This document shows positions 1-11,098 of a stretch of 64,000 bases of DNA, in pieces; the first letter of the stretch is position 1; each line of letters starts with the position of its first letter. The DNA comes from Sthenelais limicola (lineage: Eukaryota; Annelida; Polychaeta; Phyllodocida; Sigalionidae). The notes beneath the pieces were generated by a model. The model worked only from the letters and a program-made list of their open reading frames with translations. It did no database searches and was not told where the DNA came from. Location: assembly GCA_942159475.1 (NCBI GenBank), contig OW804094.1:8687555-8751554 (forward strand). Reading direction: 5' to 3'. The position numbers were made by a program, and so were the translations under genes.

Positions 1-205
1 GCAGCACTAAAAATTTGGTAACTTCTTTATAATTAGACAGAAAAATGATAAATAATGGGTATATCAGAGTATTTTTGGCATTGAATTGATTGACATCTAT
101 TTCATTATGTTAAACTTCATTTTGAACGTCACTTTTCACTTAAATTTTGGTTATTTGAAAGGATTGGAGAAAGTGAATTCTACATTTTCTGACAATCTGA
201 CCCTA
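1..205 (+). repeat. MITE family A copy, left end cut by window
   Basis: Runs from the window edge to a GACAATCTGACCC terminus. It has the A2 interior (GATAAATAATGGGTATATC) and is closest to the copy at 50470-50719, with which it shares a GAACGTCACTTTTCACTTA stretch. Confidence 0.75.
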
Positions 206-942
206 CTGTATGTGACATAAAAGGATACCCACATTCCATATCCTACCCATGGATGTCTCAGATTGGCATAGAGCAGACAATGATGCAGCCTGTTTAATGT
301 ATCATTATTGTGCAGGGATTGAACTGTCAAATGTGGTATTTATCACAGGAAGAGGGGGATCTTGCTAACCCCTTCCCCTCCCCCCAACCACACTCCCACC
401 TCGTGGGATTTCCGCTCTTCTTCACTGAAGGGAGGAAACAATCAATACTTGTCATCCTCAGCTGGCCTTGAATGACCCACCTTGTATTGTGTGTGGGGGT
501 GGGGGTGGGGGTGGGAGGTGGGGGTGGGGGGGATTGGGGGGGGGGCACATGGGAAATGGAGAGAGGATCCTTTTTTAACACTACTTAATCATTTGGTTCT
601 CTTTCATTTATTAACTGGTATAATTAGAGAATTGTGAATTCATATGTAATAAACTTTCATATTACGTTCATATAAAATGTGTAATTAAAAAGAAATTGGA
701 TTAAACTGTGTTATCATTAAAAATGTTCTAAACTCTGATTCCTTCCAATAAATTGTCATAATCAAACACAGTAGCCGATAAATAGCCGATAAATAGCCGG
801 ACAAGCACGATATCCAAAACAAATTTACCAAAAGCGGAACAACTATTTAATGTTCCCGAATAAAGGAAACTAGACCAAAGCATCAACAAACAAACGATAT
901 TGTGTCCTTAGAAATGGACTATCACATCTTTATCCGAAGTTA
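206..942. other. no gene seen; simple G-rich tract inside
   Basis: No coding or repeat family is recognised here apart from a G-rich simple repeat of GGGGGT units at about 484-546. The minus-strand frame across that tract is proline-rich only because of the simple repeat. Confidence 0.6.
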
Positions 943-1130
943 GAGTCTAGGCCCAGAGATGAGAGATTCCCTTTAAACGGAGGGAATCCCTCTCACCTCA
1001 AACTGCAAAGTGCCATTATAATTCCATTAAGACCGCAAAATAGCATCATAATCCCATTAGAATGCCTAGTACAGGAAACTAATTAGCGAAGTAGGCGTCC
1101 AATCACTGACATACCATTCTTATCTGATCA
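943..1130 (+). repeat. dispersed repeat J, copy 1
   Basis: Begins AGTCTAGGCCCA and runs through AAAGTGCCATTATAATTCCA to the segment GTAGGCGTCCAATCA. It matches 43342-43527 along its length, and the first ~38 bases recur at 2340-2377. In both long copies a family A element lies close by. Class unknown. Confidence 0.65.
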
Positions 1131-1132
1131 AA

Positions 1133-1366
1133 ATGTGCATTTTCAGAAAATGTACATTTCAACTTCGCCAATCTTCTCAAATTACCAAAAGTTCAGACAA
1201 AAATAAAGTTCAAAATACAGCTCAACCTAACCAAACAGATTGCTAGAATCAATGCAATGCCAAATATACTCGAATTTACCTAGTATTGGCCAAATTGCAG
1301 CCTAAATTAGCAGAATTTACTAAATGTGCACATTTACCAATTGTACTTTTTCTGAAAATATGACCC
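1133..1366 (-). repeat. MITE family A copy (A1)
   Basis: Left end is degraded (ATGTGCATTTTCAGAAAATG); the right end is TTTCTGAAAATATGACCC. The interior in reverse has the A1 signature AATGCAATGCCAAATATACTC. Confidence 0.8.
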
Positions 1367-2035
1367 AGAAGCCCTCCTCCCCCACCCACCCACAACCCTG
1401 GATGCACCAGACACCCCCCCCCCCTCGCGCAGTGGAATAATGGGGTTTAAATGGTTTTTGGTTGGAGATTCACACCCATGGCTTCTCCCTCCCCTTTTAT
1501 CACATCATCTCACTGTGTCCCTTTTTCCACAGCCAGTCAGTCAGATAGTTGATAAAATCTCAACTGAACAGACAGAGGAAAGAGAGTCTGTAAAAAGTGT
1601 GAAACATTAAACGTGGAGAGAAAAATAACTAAAAAAGCCTAACCAGTGTGTGATCTGCAATAGGGGATTTGCATTTGCCCCTGTGCGCGACTGTAACATT
1701 GCATGCTGACAGGGATCATGAGGTGGCATGTAACATTTTGTTAGCTTGTAAGACTTACCCCCTCTTTAAAATTGTTTAAAACCTACTGCAAGGCTACATA
1801 GCCTCCACAATAGGTGTGGTAACATGATATGTTAATTTAGATTTATTTTATATGTATTTCTCTTGTATGTATTATAGAAACACTTATGTTCTTGTTGTAG
1901 TGAATTAGAGGGTTCTGTCGGAAGAACTGTCAAGGCAGAGATATGTGACACGTTCTTCCGATTCCGAAAATTTGGAAAAATAAAGGTTCAATATATTTAT
2001 GTATACACACATTGGGAAATCATTTAAATCACAAA
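1367..2035. other. no gene seen
   Basis: Contains C-runs at 1390-1425 and otherwise unremarkable AT-rich sequence. No family or coding stretch was recognised. Confidence 0.5.
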
Positions 2036-2331
2036 TGTGATGTGTTACAGACAAATGAGTCACAAGTCACAACAAATGGATTTTGAGATATGATCATATT
2101 TGAAACGATGAGATCAAGCCGATTCCAATGATGGTAAACATTATGACAAAAAAAGAAGTTAGGAATGGTGGGCAATTATCAGTAAAGTAGCTAAATATGC
2201 TGTATAGGATGACCTCCGAAACACAGTGATAAATTTAATGCTCTGTCTCGAATTCAGTATAATGAATTCATACGACTTAAGGCGTTATATACCAACACAA
2301 TGAGAACATTCCTACAAAGAGATAAATGTGA
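2036..2331 (-). repeat. MITE family B copy, right end lost
   Basis: Starts GTGATGTGTTACAGACAAAT and carries the internal GATTTTGAGATATGATCATATTTGAAA block. It degrades after the AACATTCCTACAAAGAGAT segment with no right terminal repeat. Confidence 0.75.
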
Positions 2332-2520
2332 ATGAATCCACAGTCTAGGCCCAAACTTGAGAGAGTCCCTAAAATCTAAATGTCTGCTGGTTGTTGGCTT
2401 GGTTGAACCCATACGACCTCTGCAGACAGATCAAAGCAAAACGTCTGCACACGAAAACCACCCAAGCCCTACCTATAGCTTCAAGGCTTCACTGAGTGAC
2501 AACAAGGATCCTCCATACAT

Positions 2521-2755
2521 GGGTCAGATTTTCAGAAAATGTACAATTGGCAGATGTACACATTTAGTAAACTCTGCTAAATTAGGCTGCAATTTAGTCA
2601 ATACTAGGTAAATCCGGGTATATTCCGCATTGCATTAATTCTAGCAATCTGTCTGGTTAGGTTGAACTGTATTTTGAACTTTATTTTCGTCTGAAATTGG
2701 GGTTATTTGAGAGGAATGGTGAAGGTGAATTGTACATTTTCTTAAAATGTGACCC
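2521..2755 (+). repeat. MITE family A copy (A1), complete
   Basis: Both ends are present (GGGTCAGATTTTCAGAAAAT ... TTAAAATGTGACCC), flanked by ACAT/ACAT. It is a good representative of the A1 interior: GGCTGCAATTTAGTCAATAC and CTAGCAATCTGTCTGGTTAG. Confidence 0.9.
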
Positions 2756-2884
2756 ACATGTATGGAGAGTCCTTGGTGGGAGGGTGGGAGGGAGGCTACA
2801 TCATGTCCCATCCAAAACTGTTTTTCTTTTATTTATTTTCATTCTCTTCTAACCTAACCATAGCAAACCCTACAAATCGTAATA

Positions 2885-3107
2885 TGGGTCAGATTCTCAG
2901 AAAATGTACAATTGGCAGCTGTACACATTTAGTAAATTCTGCAAAACTAGGCTGCAATTTGGTCAATACTAGGTAAATTCGATTATATTCAGCATTGGAT
3001 TGACTCAAAGAATCTGTTTGGTTATGTTGAACTGTATTTTGAAGTTTATTTTTGTTTATTTGAGAAGATTGGCGAAGTTGAATTGTACATTTTCTGAAAA
3101 TCTGACC
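2885..3107 (+). repeat. MITE family A copy (A1), complete
   Basis: Flanked on both sides by ATAT, consistent with a TA target. It has a short deletion near the right end in the GTCTGAAATTTGGG block. Confidence 0.9.
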
Positions 3108-3122
3108 CATATCTCGCAGCGG

Positions 3123-3189
3123 TTATACTCTGGATATAACCGTCAATGTGTTGATAAGTGCGTAAAGCAACTCACTCACTCACTCGCTC
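3123..3189 (+). repeat. possible LINE/SINE 3' end with (CACT)n tail
   Basis: ATATAACCGTCAATGTGTTG followed by GCGTAAAGCAACTCACTCAC. The same tail motif recurs in the tandem block at 54125-54440, so this is a dispersed 3' end rather than a unique sequence. Confidence 0.45.
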
Positions 3190-3190
3190 A

Positions 3191-3597
3191 TTTTCCTGTA
3201 ACACATCACATATCCCCTATTGAGGCGTTGTCAGATGGTGTAAAACACATGGTATAAAGCACTCAGTGGAGGAGAAACTGGCCGTGATTGTGGTTATAGC
3301 GGAACTCCATTAGAGGAAAAATGGTGGTGACAATTTTGTTGTTGCCCACTAACATCAGTTCATTTCATGTTTGCAATGAAAACGCAAATGGAGGAGTGTC
3401 AGATGTGTTGCCACATTCTCTGGGAACTGTTGTTTCTGTATGGATATTTGTTGCAACAAATTAGTGGACAATTACAAAATTGGTCAGCGCCGTTTTTCTC
3501 TCTAGTGGAGTCGCCCTATTAGAAGCCATTGATTGCTGTCTAGCTTTTTCCTCCAAGGCTGTTCAGTTGTTCTTGTGCCTCAAATTGACGGGTAAAA
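3191..3597 (+). repeat. segmental repeat D, copy 1 (interrupted by element E)
   Basis: Starts at the right end of a B element, then CCCTATTGAGGCGTTGTCAG through to TTGTGCCTCAAATTGAC. It is the first of three D units. It differs from the other two by the 222-bp E insertion at its GTGGTTAGAAGCC site. Confidence 0.7.
3297..3518 (+). mobile_element. MITE family E, copy 1 (Harbinger-like, TTA target)
   Basis: Imperfect inverted ends TAGCGGAACTCCATTAGAGG / CTCTAGTGGAGTCGCCCTA, flanked by TTA at 3294-3296 and 3519-3521. The uninterrupted D copies at about 4056 and 4638 read GTGGTTAGAAGCC and are the empty site. A 3-bp TTA duplication fits PIF/Harbinger-type transposons; the class assignment is inference. 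Confidence 0.75.
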
Positions 3598-3639
3598 CCT
3601 TAGCAACCAAGCAAACAAACCAATTCAGGTCTCGCAACA

Positions 3640-3964
3640 ATTAGTATATACACATTATATCTATGAACATATAAGGTTACATATCAATCGATGTATTAAA
3701 TTTCGGGACAATCTATGTAATATATCCTTTCGTTTTAAAGGTCCTCATATTGAGTAAATCTAGTTACTTTTCTGTTGATATTGAAATAATATTATTGGAA
3801 TTCTTTTTTTTTTCAAAAACGAAAATATCAAACTTAAAATCTAGAAAAACTTATTAGATCATTAGACTGTTTACTATCAGCGTGATCTCATCTTTTCAAA
3901 TATAATGGTATCTCAAGATCTATTTTTTGTGACTTATGACTCATTTTCCTGAAACGGATCACAT
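3640..3964 (+). repeat. MITE family B copy, left end lost
   Basis: Begins in the middle (AACATATAAGGTTACATATC) and runs to the right terminus TTTTCCTGAAACGGATCAC. This is the variant with CGGATCAC instead of CACATCAC at the end. Confidence 0.8.
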
Positions 3965-4152
3965 TTTCCTGTAACACATCCCCTATTGAGGCGTTGTCAG
4001 ATGGTGTAAAAAGACTGGTATAAAGCAGTCAGTGGAGAAACTGGCCGTGATTGTGGTTAGAAGCCACTGATTGCTGTTGTGACACCCATTTTATGCTAAC
4101 CTATTACCTCTAGCTATTTCCTCCGAGACCGTTCAGTTTTTTTTGTGCCTCA
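3965..4152 (+). repeat. segmental repeat D, copy 2
   Basis: TTTTCCTGTAACACATCCCC then TATTGAGGCGTTGTCAG to TTTTGTGCCTCAAAG. It contains the intact GTGGTTAGAAGCC site without element E, and an extra segment TGTTGTGACACCCATTTTAT near its end. Confidence 0.7.
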
Positions 4153-4554
4153 AAGATGTGTTATAGCGAAATGAGTCATAAGTAGCAAAATTTATATTTT
4201 TTAAAATGCCTTTCTGGGAATGTGTTCATTTTTCATGTACATGAACGTGCTCAACGCTGCTTGTAGCATGAATACATTTACCAATTTTCATGAAAGTGTA
4301 ATAAATATATCCATGTATTTCTAAGGTCATCTTATAGAGCATATTAAGCTACTTTACTAGGAAATGTCCACCTTGAAATATTGCAATCTTGTTTTTCAAA
4401 AATTAAAATTTCAAACTTAAAATATAGAAATACTTCTTAGATGTACTTCATGTTTACCATCATTGGAATTGGCTTGATGACATCTTTTCAAATATGGTGA
4501 TATCTCAAAATCCATTTTTTGCGACTTATGACTCATTCTCTTGTAACAGATCAC
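4153..4554 (+). repeat. MITE family B copy, nearly complete
   Basis: GATGTGTTATAGCGAAATGA at the left and TTGTAACAGATCAC at the right. The interior has the GCTTGTAGCATGAATACATT variant that also occurs at 57835 and 62289, suggesting a B subfamily. Confidence 0.85.
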
Positions 4555-4712
4555 ATATCCCCTATTGAGGCGTTGTCAGATGGTGTAAAAAGACTGGTAT
4601 AAAGCACTCAGTGGAGGAGAAACTGGCCGTGATTGTGGTTAGAAGCCATTGATTGCCGTCTAGCTTTTTCCTCCGAGGCCGTTCAGTTGTTCTTGTGCCT
4701 CAAATTGACTTT
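4555..4712 (+). repeat. segmental repeat D, copy 3
   Basis: Matches copy 1 from ATATCCCCTATTGAGG to TTGTGCCTCAAATTGAC with the E-free GTGGTTAGAAGCC site, so copy 1 and copy 3 are closest relatives once E is removed. Confidence 0.7.
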
Positions 4713-5122
4713 CCTGATGAAAGAAGAAACTTATGAATAATATTTCCCCCGGTGCATATTTAAGTCACATCCTCTGGTTTGAAAGAAACACAAATTATTT
4801 CCGTTCTTCTGAATTTGATACTGGTAGCTAGTGGAATTATATCAACAACTAAAACTTATTAACAAATAAGCTTTCTGTAACTTTGATGTAATTTTGACCC
4901 ATTATTTGATAAATGTTATTTCTACGTTCATTGTTTTCACTGTATGTATTTCACTCAATAAACAACATTTTACCGTATATAATGGTTGTTTGATCTAATA
5001 AGGATTGGAGTTAGGTATCAATATTCTGCTGGTCCTGATTATCCCAAAAACTATTATCTTCAACACCAGGCTCAAGTAGGGAGATATAACATATAGCTAG
5101 CGTCACGTAGAACAAAACTATC
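4713..5122. other. no gene seen
   Basis: AT-rich sequence between D copy 3 and the next A element. No recognisable family or coding stretch. Confidence 0.5.
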
Positions 5123-5358
5123 TGGGTGAAATTGCTAGAAAATTTACAATTTGGCTTCACTAATCCTCTCAAATAACCCGAATTTAATACAAAAATTAGA
5201 TTAAAAAAACAATTCAACATAACCAAACACATCCTTTGAATCAACCCAATACCGAATATACTCAGATATATCTAGTATTTATCATTTTTCAGTCGAATTT
5301 AGCAGAATTTACTAAATGTGTAGAGCTGGCGGTTGTACATTTTCTGGTGACCTGACCC
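5123..5358 (-). repeat. MITE family A copy (A2), diverged
   Basis: Ends GGGTGAAATTGCTAGAAAAT and TTTCTGGTGACCTGACCC. Reverse-oriented A2 interior (CAATACCGAATATACTCAG). Confidence 0.8.
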
Positions 5359-6095
5359 GGCTACTGTGTAACAAAACCACTTTACAATGTTGCCAGATGA
5401 GTTATAATTACATAGGTTTCCTTCTCTTAGTCAGTCCCTTTCTAAGCAGTACCATTCTGCCAGTAATCTATAATAGACATATTATCTCAGGAAAACAGGA
5501 GGAATACCAGAGATAAAAACATCAGTAAAGACCACCAAGATAACGCTCGTGCTCCTATACATTCAAGTAAACCTTCCCTTCAATTAAACAAACAATAAAA
5601 TAACTTTAAAAAAACAACAACAATAAACTAACTAACTTTTTTGTTGTTTCTGTAAAATTCTTCTTGGTCTGGACCGACTATACAGATTACCAACTATTGT
5701 TTGATTGCACTGTTATTATCTTACCCTGATTTTACTGTATGCTCTAGTTAGTACAACTTAGCCAGTTATTACAACTTACTTTTAGCAAGTTGTGGCATTT
5801 AATGTCCAACTAAACTAGTCAAGTAGATAATAGATACATAGCCATGAAATGTATATCATAATATCTTATTGTAAGCCTGTTTCGGCAACCACCAACCCAG
5901 GAACCCACAGGAAGACTTGGAACCAAGGTTTCAAAACTGGGACCTCCTTTTTGTAACCAACGCTAATTGCAAATGAAAAATGTCTTGAATTGAATTGAAT
6001 TGAATTGAATTCATGGGTGCTGCTAGAAGGTTGCCACCATGAGGCCGCTTTTATTAACGATTTTTCGAAGCAATCTTGGGGACATTCGAGCCAAG
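5359..6095. other. no gene seen; ends in a LINE/SINE-like (TTGAA)n tail
   Basis: Mostly unassigned. At about 5985-6011 there is a short TTGAA array after CAAATGAAAAATGTCTTGAA, the kind of short tandem tail left by a non-LTR element; the upstream body from about 5880 was not assignable. Confidence 0.4.
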
Positions 6096-6169
6096 AAATC
6101 TTGTGAATAAATCACTTTAATAAACAGCAATTTTGTGATTAGTGACTTATTTTCCTGTGACTCACCACA
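6096..6169 (-). repeat. MITE family B right-end fragment
   Basis: AATCTTGTGAATAAATCACT through TTTTCCTGTGACTCACCAC. Only the terminal ~75 bp remain. It directly abuts the A copy that follows. Confidence 0.65.
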
Positions 6170-6172
6170 TAT

Positions 6173-6406
6173 GGGTCAGACTTTCAGAAAATGTACAATT
6201 CACCTTAACCAATCCTCTCGAATGACCCACATTTAAGGCAGAAATGAGCTTCGAAATGTAGTTTAACATAACAGAACTGTTACTTTAAATCAATTCGATA
6301 CCAAATATACTCAAATATACCCGGTATTCATCATTTTTCAACCAAATTTAGCAAAATTGACTAAATGTGTAGAGCTGCCAATTGTAAATTTCCTGAAAAT
6401 CTGACC
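6173..6406 (-). repeat. MITE family A copy (A2), complete
   Basis: GGGTCAGACTTTCAGAAAAT ... TTTCCTGAAAATCTGACCC, sandwiched between a B fragment and a full B copy. Confidence 0.9.
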
Positions 6407-6412
6407 CATTAT

Positions 6413-6822
6413 GTGATCCGTTTTAGGAAAATGAGTCATATGTCGCAATAAAATGATTTTGAGATATCACCATATTTGAAAAGAGGAGATCAAGGTGATT
6501 CCAATGATAGTAAACACTGGGACACTTAAAAAGTATTTCCAGATTCTATGTATGATATTTTTATTTTTGAAAAAAAGAAGTTTGCAATGTTTCTAGATGG
6601 GTAATTACCAGTAAAGTAACTAAATGTACTCCATACAAAGGCCTTCAAAACGCAGGGATATATTTAAAACAATGTCCCGAAATTTGTTATATAGATTTAT
6701 ATGACAATAAGTGTTAATCCCTCTAAAAATCAGAACATTTCAATGAAGAGACTTTGTAAAAAAAAACCTTTGAAAAATATCAATTTTGCGACTTATGACT
6801 CATTTTCCTGAAACACATCACA
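6413..6822 (-). repeat. MITE family B copy, complete
   Basis: GTGATCCGTTTTAGGAAAAT at the left and TTTTCCTGAAACACATCAC at the right, about 410 bp. It is one of the best-preserved full copies and sets the length of the family. Confidence 0.9.
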
Positions 6823-7445
6823 TATGGCCTCCTGGTGGTGCTTGAATTCATTCTCCAGAACATGGAGTCTGGAAACAGTTTGTTTCCCACTCTGATCATA
6901 CCCTGGAGGTGATAACACGCTAGGACATCATCTCAATGACATAGACAGCTAGAAAAACATAGCTAACTAGTCCCTTGACTGCCACTGTAGTGTGATGGTG
7001 ACTCTATAGGAGGCCTTGTAGACCATCCCATCTACAGAATTGTCGTTTAAATTGTCTGCAGTGACAATGTGCAAGTCGGGGGAGGGGGTCTGCATTGCCA
7101 GCACACTTTTGTATCATATAAACACAGCTTGGGAGGCTTTTCGAAGATGATACATACATTTTCCGATGATCTTAATGCACATAGTTGTACCCAGTGAAAT
7201 GTGAATTGTGCCACAGCTATGTACACTTGGGCTGGCAACTTTCTATAAAAGCTGATGATTTTACAGCAATTACGACAAAATAAATCTTACCAAATGCTCT
7301 ACTATGACTTATTGGTCAAATTCTTCAATATTCTGCTGCTGTTATATGTTTATAAATACAAGAATTTGAAGGCAACTCCGTCAACAGGTGAGTGATAATA
7401 AATGACGTCATCATAAGAAAGGATTCCGCATCCTTAAAATACAAA
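6823..7445. other. no gene seen
   Basis: Unassigned non-repetitive sequence. A short minus frame at 7047-7238 has no recognisable domain and no coding context. Confidence 0.5.
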
Positions 7446-7652
7446 TGGCCCAGATTTTGAGAAAATGCACAATCCAAACTTCTACAAGTCTCTCAAATTC
7501 TGCTAGATTAGAGTGAAAAATAATAAATAATGAGTATATCTGAGTGTATTCTTCATTGTATTCATTCAATAGATCCGTCTGTTTATGTTGACATATGGGT
7601 TATTTGAGGGGATTGTTGAAGTTAACATTTACATTTTGTGAAGATCTGACGC
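7446..7652 (+). repeat. MITE family A copy (A2), diverged
   Basis: Ends CCCAGATTTTGAGAAAATG and TTTTGTGAAGATCTGACGC. The interior resembles the 21739 and 58642 copies (CATTCAATAGATCCGTCTG), a distinct A2 branch. Confidence 0.7.
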
Positions 7653-7842
7653 TTTAGAAGACCTAAGGCAAAGAAACCAGACAAAACTGGAAAAAAAGAA
7701 TGAAACAAAAATAGAAAAAACTTTAGTTAACAGAGAGTGAAGCTTTGATATGTATACAGTGCGACAGGGCGTATCCCTCTAATGCACTTCTAATACCTCC
7801 AGCATTACCAGTCCGGATGTAACACAGACTGAAGGGCGTTTG

Positions 7843-8283
7843 GGATGTGTTTCAGGGAAATGATTCACAAGTCGCAAAATTGGGGTTTTTCAAAGTCGTT
7901 CAAAGATCTTTTTTTTTCAACAATTTCATTTGGAAGATATTCACACAATTCGCTTCGTTGGAATATTTCTTGGAGTGTCTAGTCCTTGTGGTTGTATGAA
8001 TACATCTACTAAATTTCAAAACTGTTTATTAATCATATCAGTGCGTTTCTTAGATCATTCCATTGAGTATAGTTAGCTACTTTACTGATAATTATCCACC
8101 CTGAAATATTGCAAACGTTTGTTTCAAAAATAAAAATATCTAACTAAAAAGATAAAAGTACTTATTAGATGTCATTAATGTTTATATTCATTGGAATCGG
8201 GTTGGTCTCCTCTTTTCAAATATGGTGCTATCTCATAGTCCATTTTTTGCGACTTGTGACTCATTTTCCTAAAACACATCACA
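7843..8283 (+). repeat. MITE family B copy, complete
   Basis: GGATGTGTTTCAGGGAAATG to CCTAAAACACATCAC. The interior shares GGAGTGTCTAGTCCTTGTGG with the 51134 copy, marking a second B subfamily. Confidence 0.85.
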
Positions 8284-8491
8284 TTTTATTATACTTGATG
8301 CTTGAGAATGCTTCAAAACTTTCATTTCGATAGAATACTTGAACCCAGTCCTAAGTATGCCTTAATATCTGTGACTGTTTTATTTCTTCATCAACATTTC
8401 TTAGGGTGCAGTCTGGTCCGCAGTCAAAAGCATTGGATCGGCCCAATGGCATGTGAATATTCTGGGTTTTTTAAACAATCATATTGGAATC

Positions 8492-8832
8492 AATAGGGGA
8501 CTTGCATATTCGCCATTTCGAATCTTGATTTTGATCATGGAATTATGGGACTAACGGTACAGTCTAAAATCTATGGAAAACATGCCATGTTCAACATGGA
8601 ATATTTATCAATGCTCTATTGTCAATAGTTTCGTAGTATATATATGTTTCCATAACACAAGTCACTATCTTTCCCATCATGCATTTGGTTTTCATAGATC
8701 ATTTATACAAGCTATGATATTGGTAAGAGATTCTTGCAATTTTCGATCAAAATCATGCCAAATATTTGTATATCAGATTTCAAGAGAATCCATCCCATTA
8801 TGCACTGTACATCCATGCAAACCCCCTTTTAG
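8492..8832 (+). repeat. MITE family C copy 1
   Basis: Opens AATAGGGGACTTGCATATTC and closes with a degraded CATGCAAACCCCCTTTT. Diagnostic internal strings are ATCATGCATTTGGTTTTCAT and GCCAAATATTTGTATATCAG. Confidence 0.85.
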
Positions 8833-9157
8833 ACATTTATCTATATTCCATGAGAATATTACAGATAAGTTGAAGTAAATATTACACATGTGATGAGATA
8901 CAAGTTTTAACTTTTAACACCTTATAGAATTATGGCATAATAATAAAGAATTCTGCTTAAGCATAAAATAATTTAAGTAGACCGCACATGATAATCCATA
9001 CGAATCTTGCTGTAGCAAAAGTCACTAGGAAGTCATAGTTTTACATACAGTGTACAGAAGATTTACTCAAACCTTTATTGAGGTTGCTTCTAAGATGTTA
9101 CCAACAATTGGTTGTACATTGTACATCCCCAGGCACTGGTGGAAGAACAGCTGTATG
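8833..9157. other. no gene seen
   Basis: AT-rich spacer between a C copy and an A copy. Confidence 0.4.
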
Positions 9158-9392
9158 AGGGTCAGATTTTCAGAAAATGTACAATTGGCAGCTGTACACA
9201 TTGAGAAGATTTTGCTAAATTAGGCTGCAATTTGGCCAATACTAAGTAAATTTGAATATATTCGGTATTGCATTGATTCTAGCAATGTGTTTTGTTAGGT
9301 TGAACTGTATTTTGAACTTTATTTTTGTCTTAAATGTGGGTTATTTGAGAGGATTGGTGAACGTGAATTGTACATTTTCTGAAAATCTGACC
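9158..9392 (+). repeat. MITE family A copy (A1), complete
   Basis: GGGTCAGATTTTCAGAAAAT to TTTCTGAAAATCTGACCC, with both terminal repeats intact over about 28 bp. Confidence 0.9.
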
Positions 9393-9733
9393 CATGAGTT
9401 GTATTGATAAAACGTCACTGGAAGCTGCATTCTCAGCTAAGTCGAACAAAACTCTTTTCCAAATGCATCTTGACATTCAGTATGATTTTCAGCAGTGGAG
9501 ATTAAAAGATTCCCAAATTGGAAATTAGGCCGCTGTCCACATTTGCATCAACATTCTCAGTCATTAAAATATTATTAGGTATAGAAATAAAACTAAATCA
9601 TCAACCGTAATTAACATGGCGGAATTATTTACAATCATTGCCATGCAGCCTTCAGATGTAGTCGTAAAGAACTTAAGTTTTCTTTTGTATCAAAGTTGGC
9701 TTTTTAGCAAGGAAACAGTATAGATCTATATAT
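9393..9733. other. no gene seen
   Basis: Unassigned spacer. Confidence 0.4.
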
Positions 9734-10132
9734 GTGATGTGTTTCAGGAAAATGAGTCATGCAAAAAATAGATTTTGAGATATCATTATATTTGAAAAGA
9801 TGAGATCAAGGCGATTCCAATGGTAGTAAACAGTCTTATAATCTAATAAGTATTTCTAGATTTTAAGTTTGATATTTTAAATTTTGAAAAATAAAGTTTC
9901 CTATATTTCTGGGGATCAATAAACAGTAAAGTAATTGCATGTAGTCGATATGAGGACCTTTAAAACTAAAGGATATATTACATACATTGTCCTGATATTT
10001 GATACAACGATTGATGTAGCTATAAGTGATAAACTCTCCAAAAATCAGAACATTCTAATAATGTGGTCCTGAAATCACTTTGAAAAATATCAATTTTGTG
10101 ACTTACAACTTATTTTCTTGGGACACATCACA
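9734..10132 (-). repeat. MITE family B copy, complete
   Basis: GTGATGTGTTTCAGGAAAAT at the left and TTCTTGGGACACATCAC at the right. Confidence 0.9.
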
Positions 10133-10241
10133 TTTATATGCGAGCGATTAAGGTCTCATTTTCCCCACACTGAAGGCATTTCCATTGCTGTTTGCCCTGA
10201 ATATCAGCAATGCATCTGATATATATAATATACATATATAC

Positions 10242-10464
10242 GGGTCAGAGTTTCCGAAAATGTACAATTGGCAGCTGTACACATTTAGTAAATTCTGCTA
10301 AATTAGGCTGACATTTGGCCAATACTAGGTAAATTCAAGTAGTATCAGCATTGCATTGATTATAGCAATCTATTTGGGTAGGTTGAACTGTATTTTCGTC
10401 TGAAATGTGGGTCATTTGAGAGAATTGGTGAAGTTGAATTGTACATTTTCTGAAAATCTGACCC
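10242..10464 (+). repeat. MITE family A copy (A1), complete
   Basis: Flanked by TATATAC and ATATATTG, so it sits in a TA-rich target. A short deletion removes the GAACTTTATT block. Confidence 0.9.
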
Positions 10465-10654
10465 ATATATTGTATTTTTATTCTGACACATACAGTTACA
10501 TCTACTTCAGAAAAGGACGCCCACCTCTCCCTGGGGAGGTCTTCCTGGGGGACACTTTATATTTACAAGCTGGTTTTACAGTTTACAAAATATTATGATG
10601 TACATTAGTCATGTCCGATTCAATTATACAACAACCATTAAGGGTGGTCTCCGC

Positions 10655-11060
10655 TTGATTGATTGATATTGTTTATTTCCAGAACAAACAGTTACATAGG
10701 TGAAATATACGATATATGGGTCCGATTTTCAGGAAATGTACAATTCGCCTTCAACAATCCTCTCAAATAGCCATATTTAAGACAAAAAACGTCCTTCAAA
10801 ATGCAGTTTAACATAACAGAACAGATACTTTAAATCAATCCAATACCAAATATACTCAGATATAACTGGTATTCGTCATTCATTTTTCAGCTTAAATTAG
10901 GAGAATTTCCTAAAAGTGTAGAGCTGCTAATTGTACATTTTCTGAAAATATGACCCATATGTCTGGAGATAGGTGCTCGCATCTATTCTAGCCATAACTC
11001 TTCCATCGAGTCCTGTTACATGAAATTAAACATTTCATGATACATTTATATATTACATTA
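10655..11060 (-). repeat. LINE-like 3' end (antisense), split by an A element
   Basis: GATTGTTTATTT-like start followed after the A copy by ATGTCTGGAGATAGG...CATAACTCTTCCATCGAGTCC. It aligns with 23208-23330, where the same sequence is uninterrupted, so the A element at 10718-10956 is an insertion. Confidence 0.45.
10718..10956 (-). repeat. MITE family A copy (A2), complete
   Basis: GGGTCCGATTTTCAGGAAAT ... TTTCTGAAAATATGACCC inserted into the LINE-like 3' end described for 10655-11060, between two ATAT flanks. Confidence 0.85.
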
Positions 11061-11098
11061 CATCGTTGAGCACTGATAGGTACAGTTATTTTTGTAGC

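Noticed and set aside
3000..3110. Short ORFs that recur with KCTIGSCTHLVNSAKLGCN-type peptides (2357, 2749, 2889, 55316, 55825).
   Set aside because: They are translations of the family A1 interior and ends; the conservation is that of the MITE DNA and not of a protein.
8302..8878. Two ORFs (64 and 101 aa).
   Set aside because: The second lies wholly inside family C copy 1, and similar peptides appear in other C copies (31914-32174, 35270-35476), so it is a repeat-derived frame.
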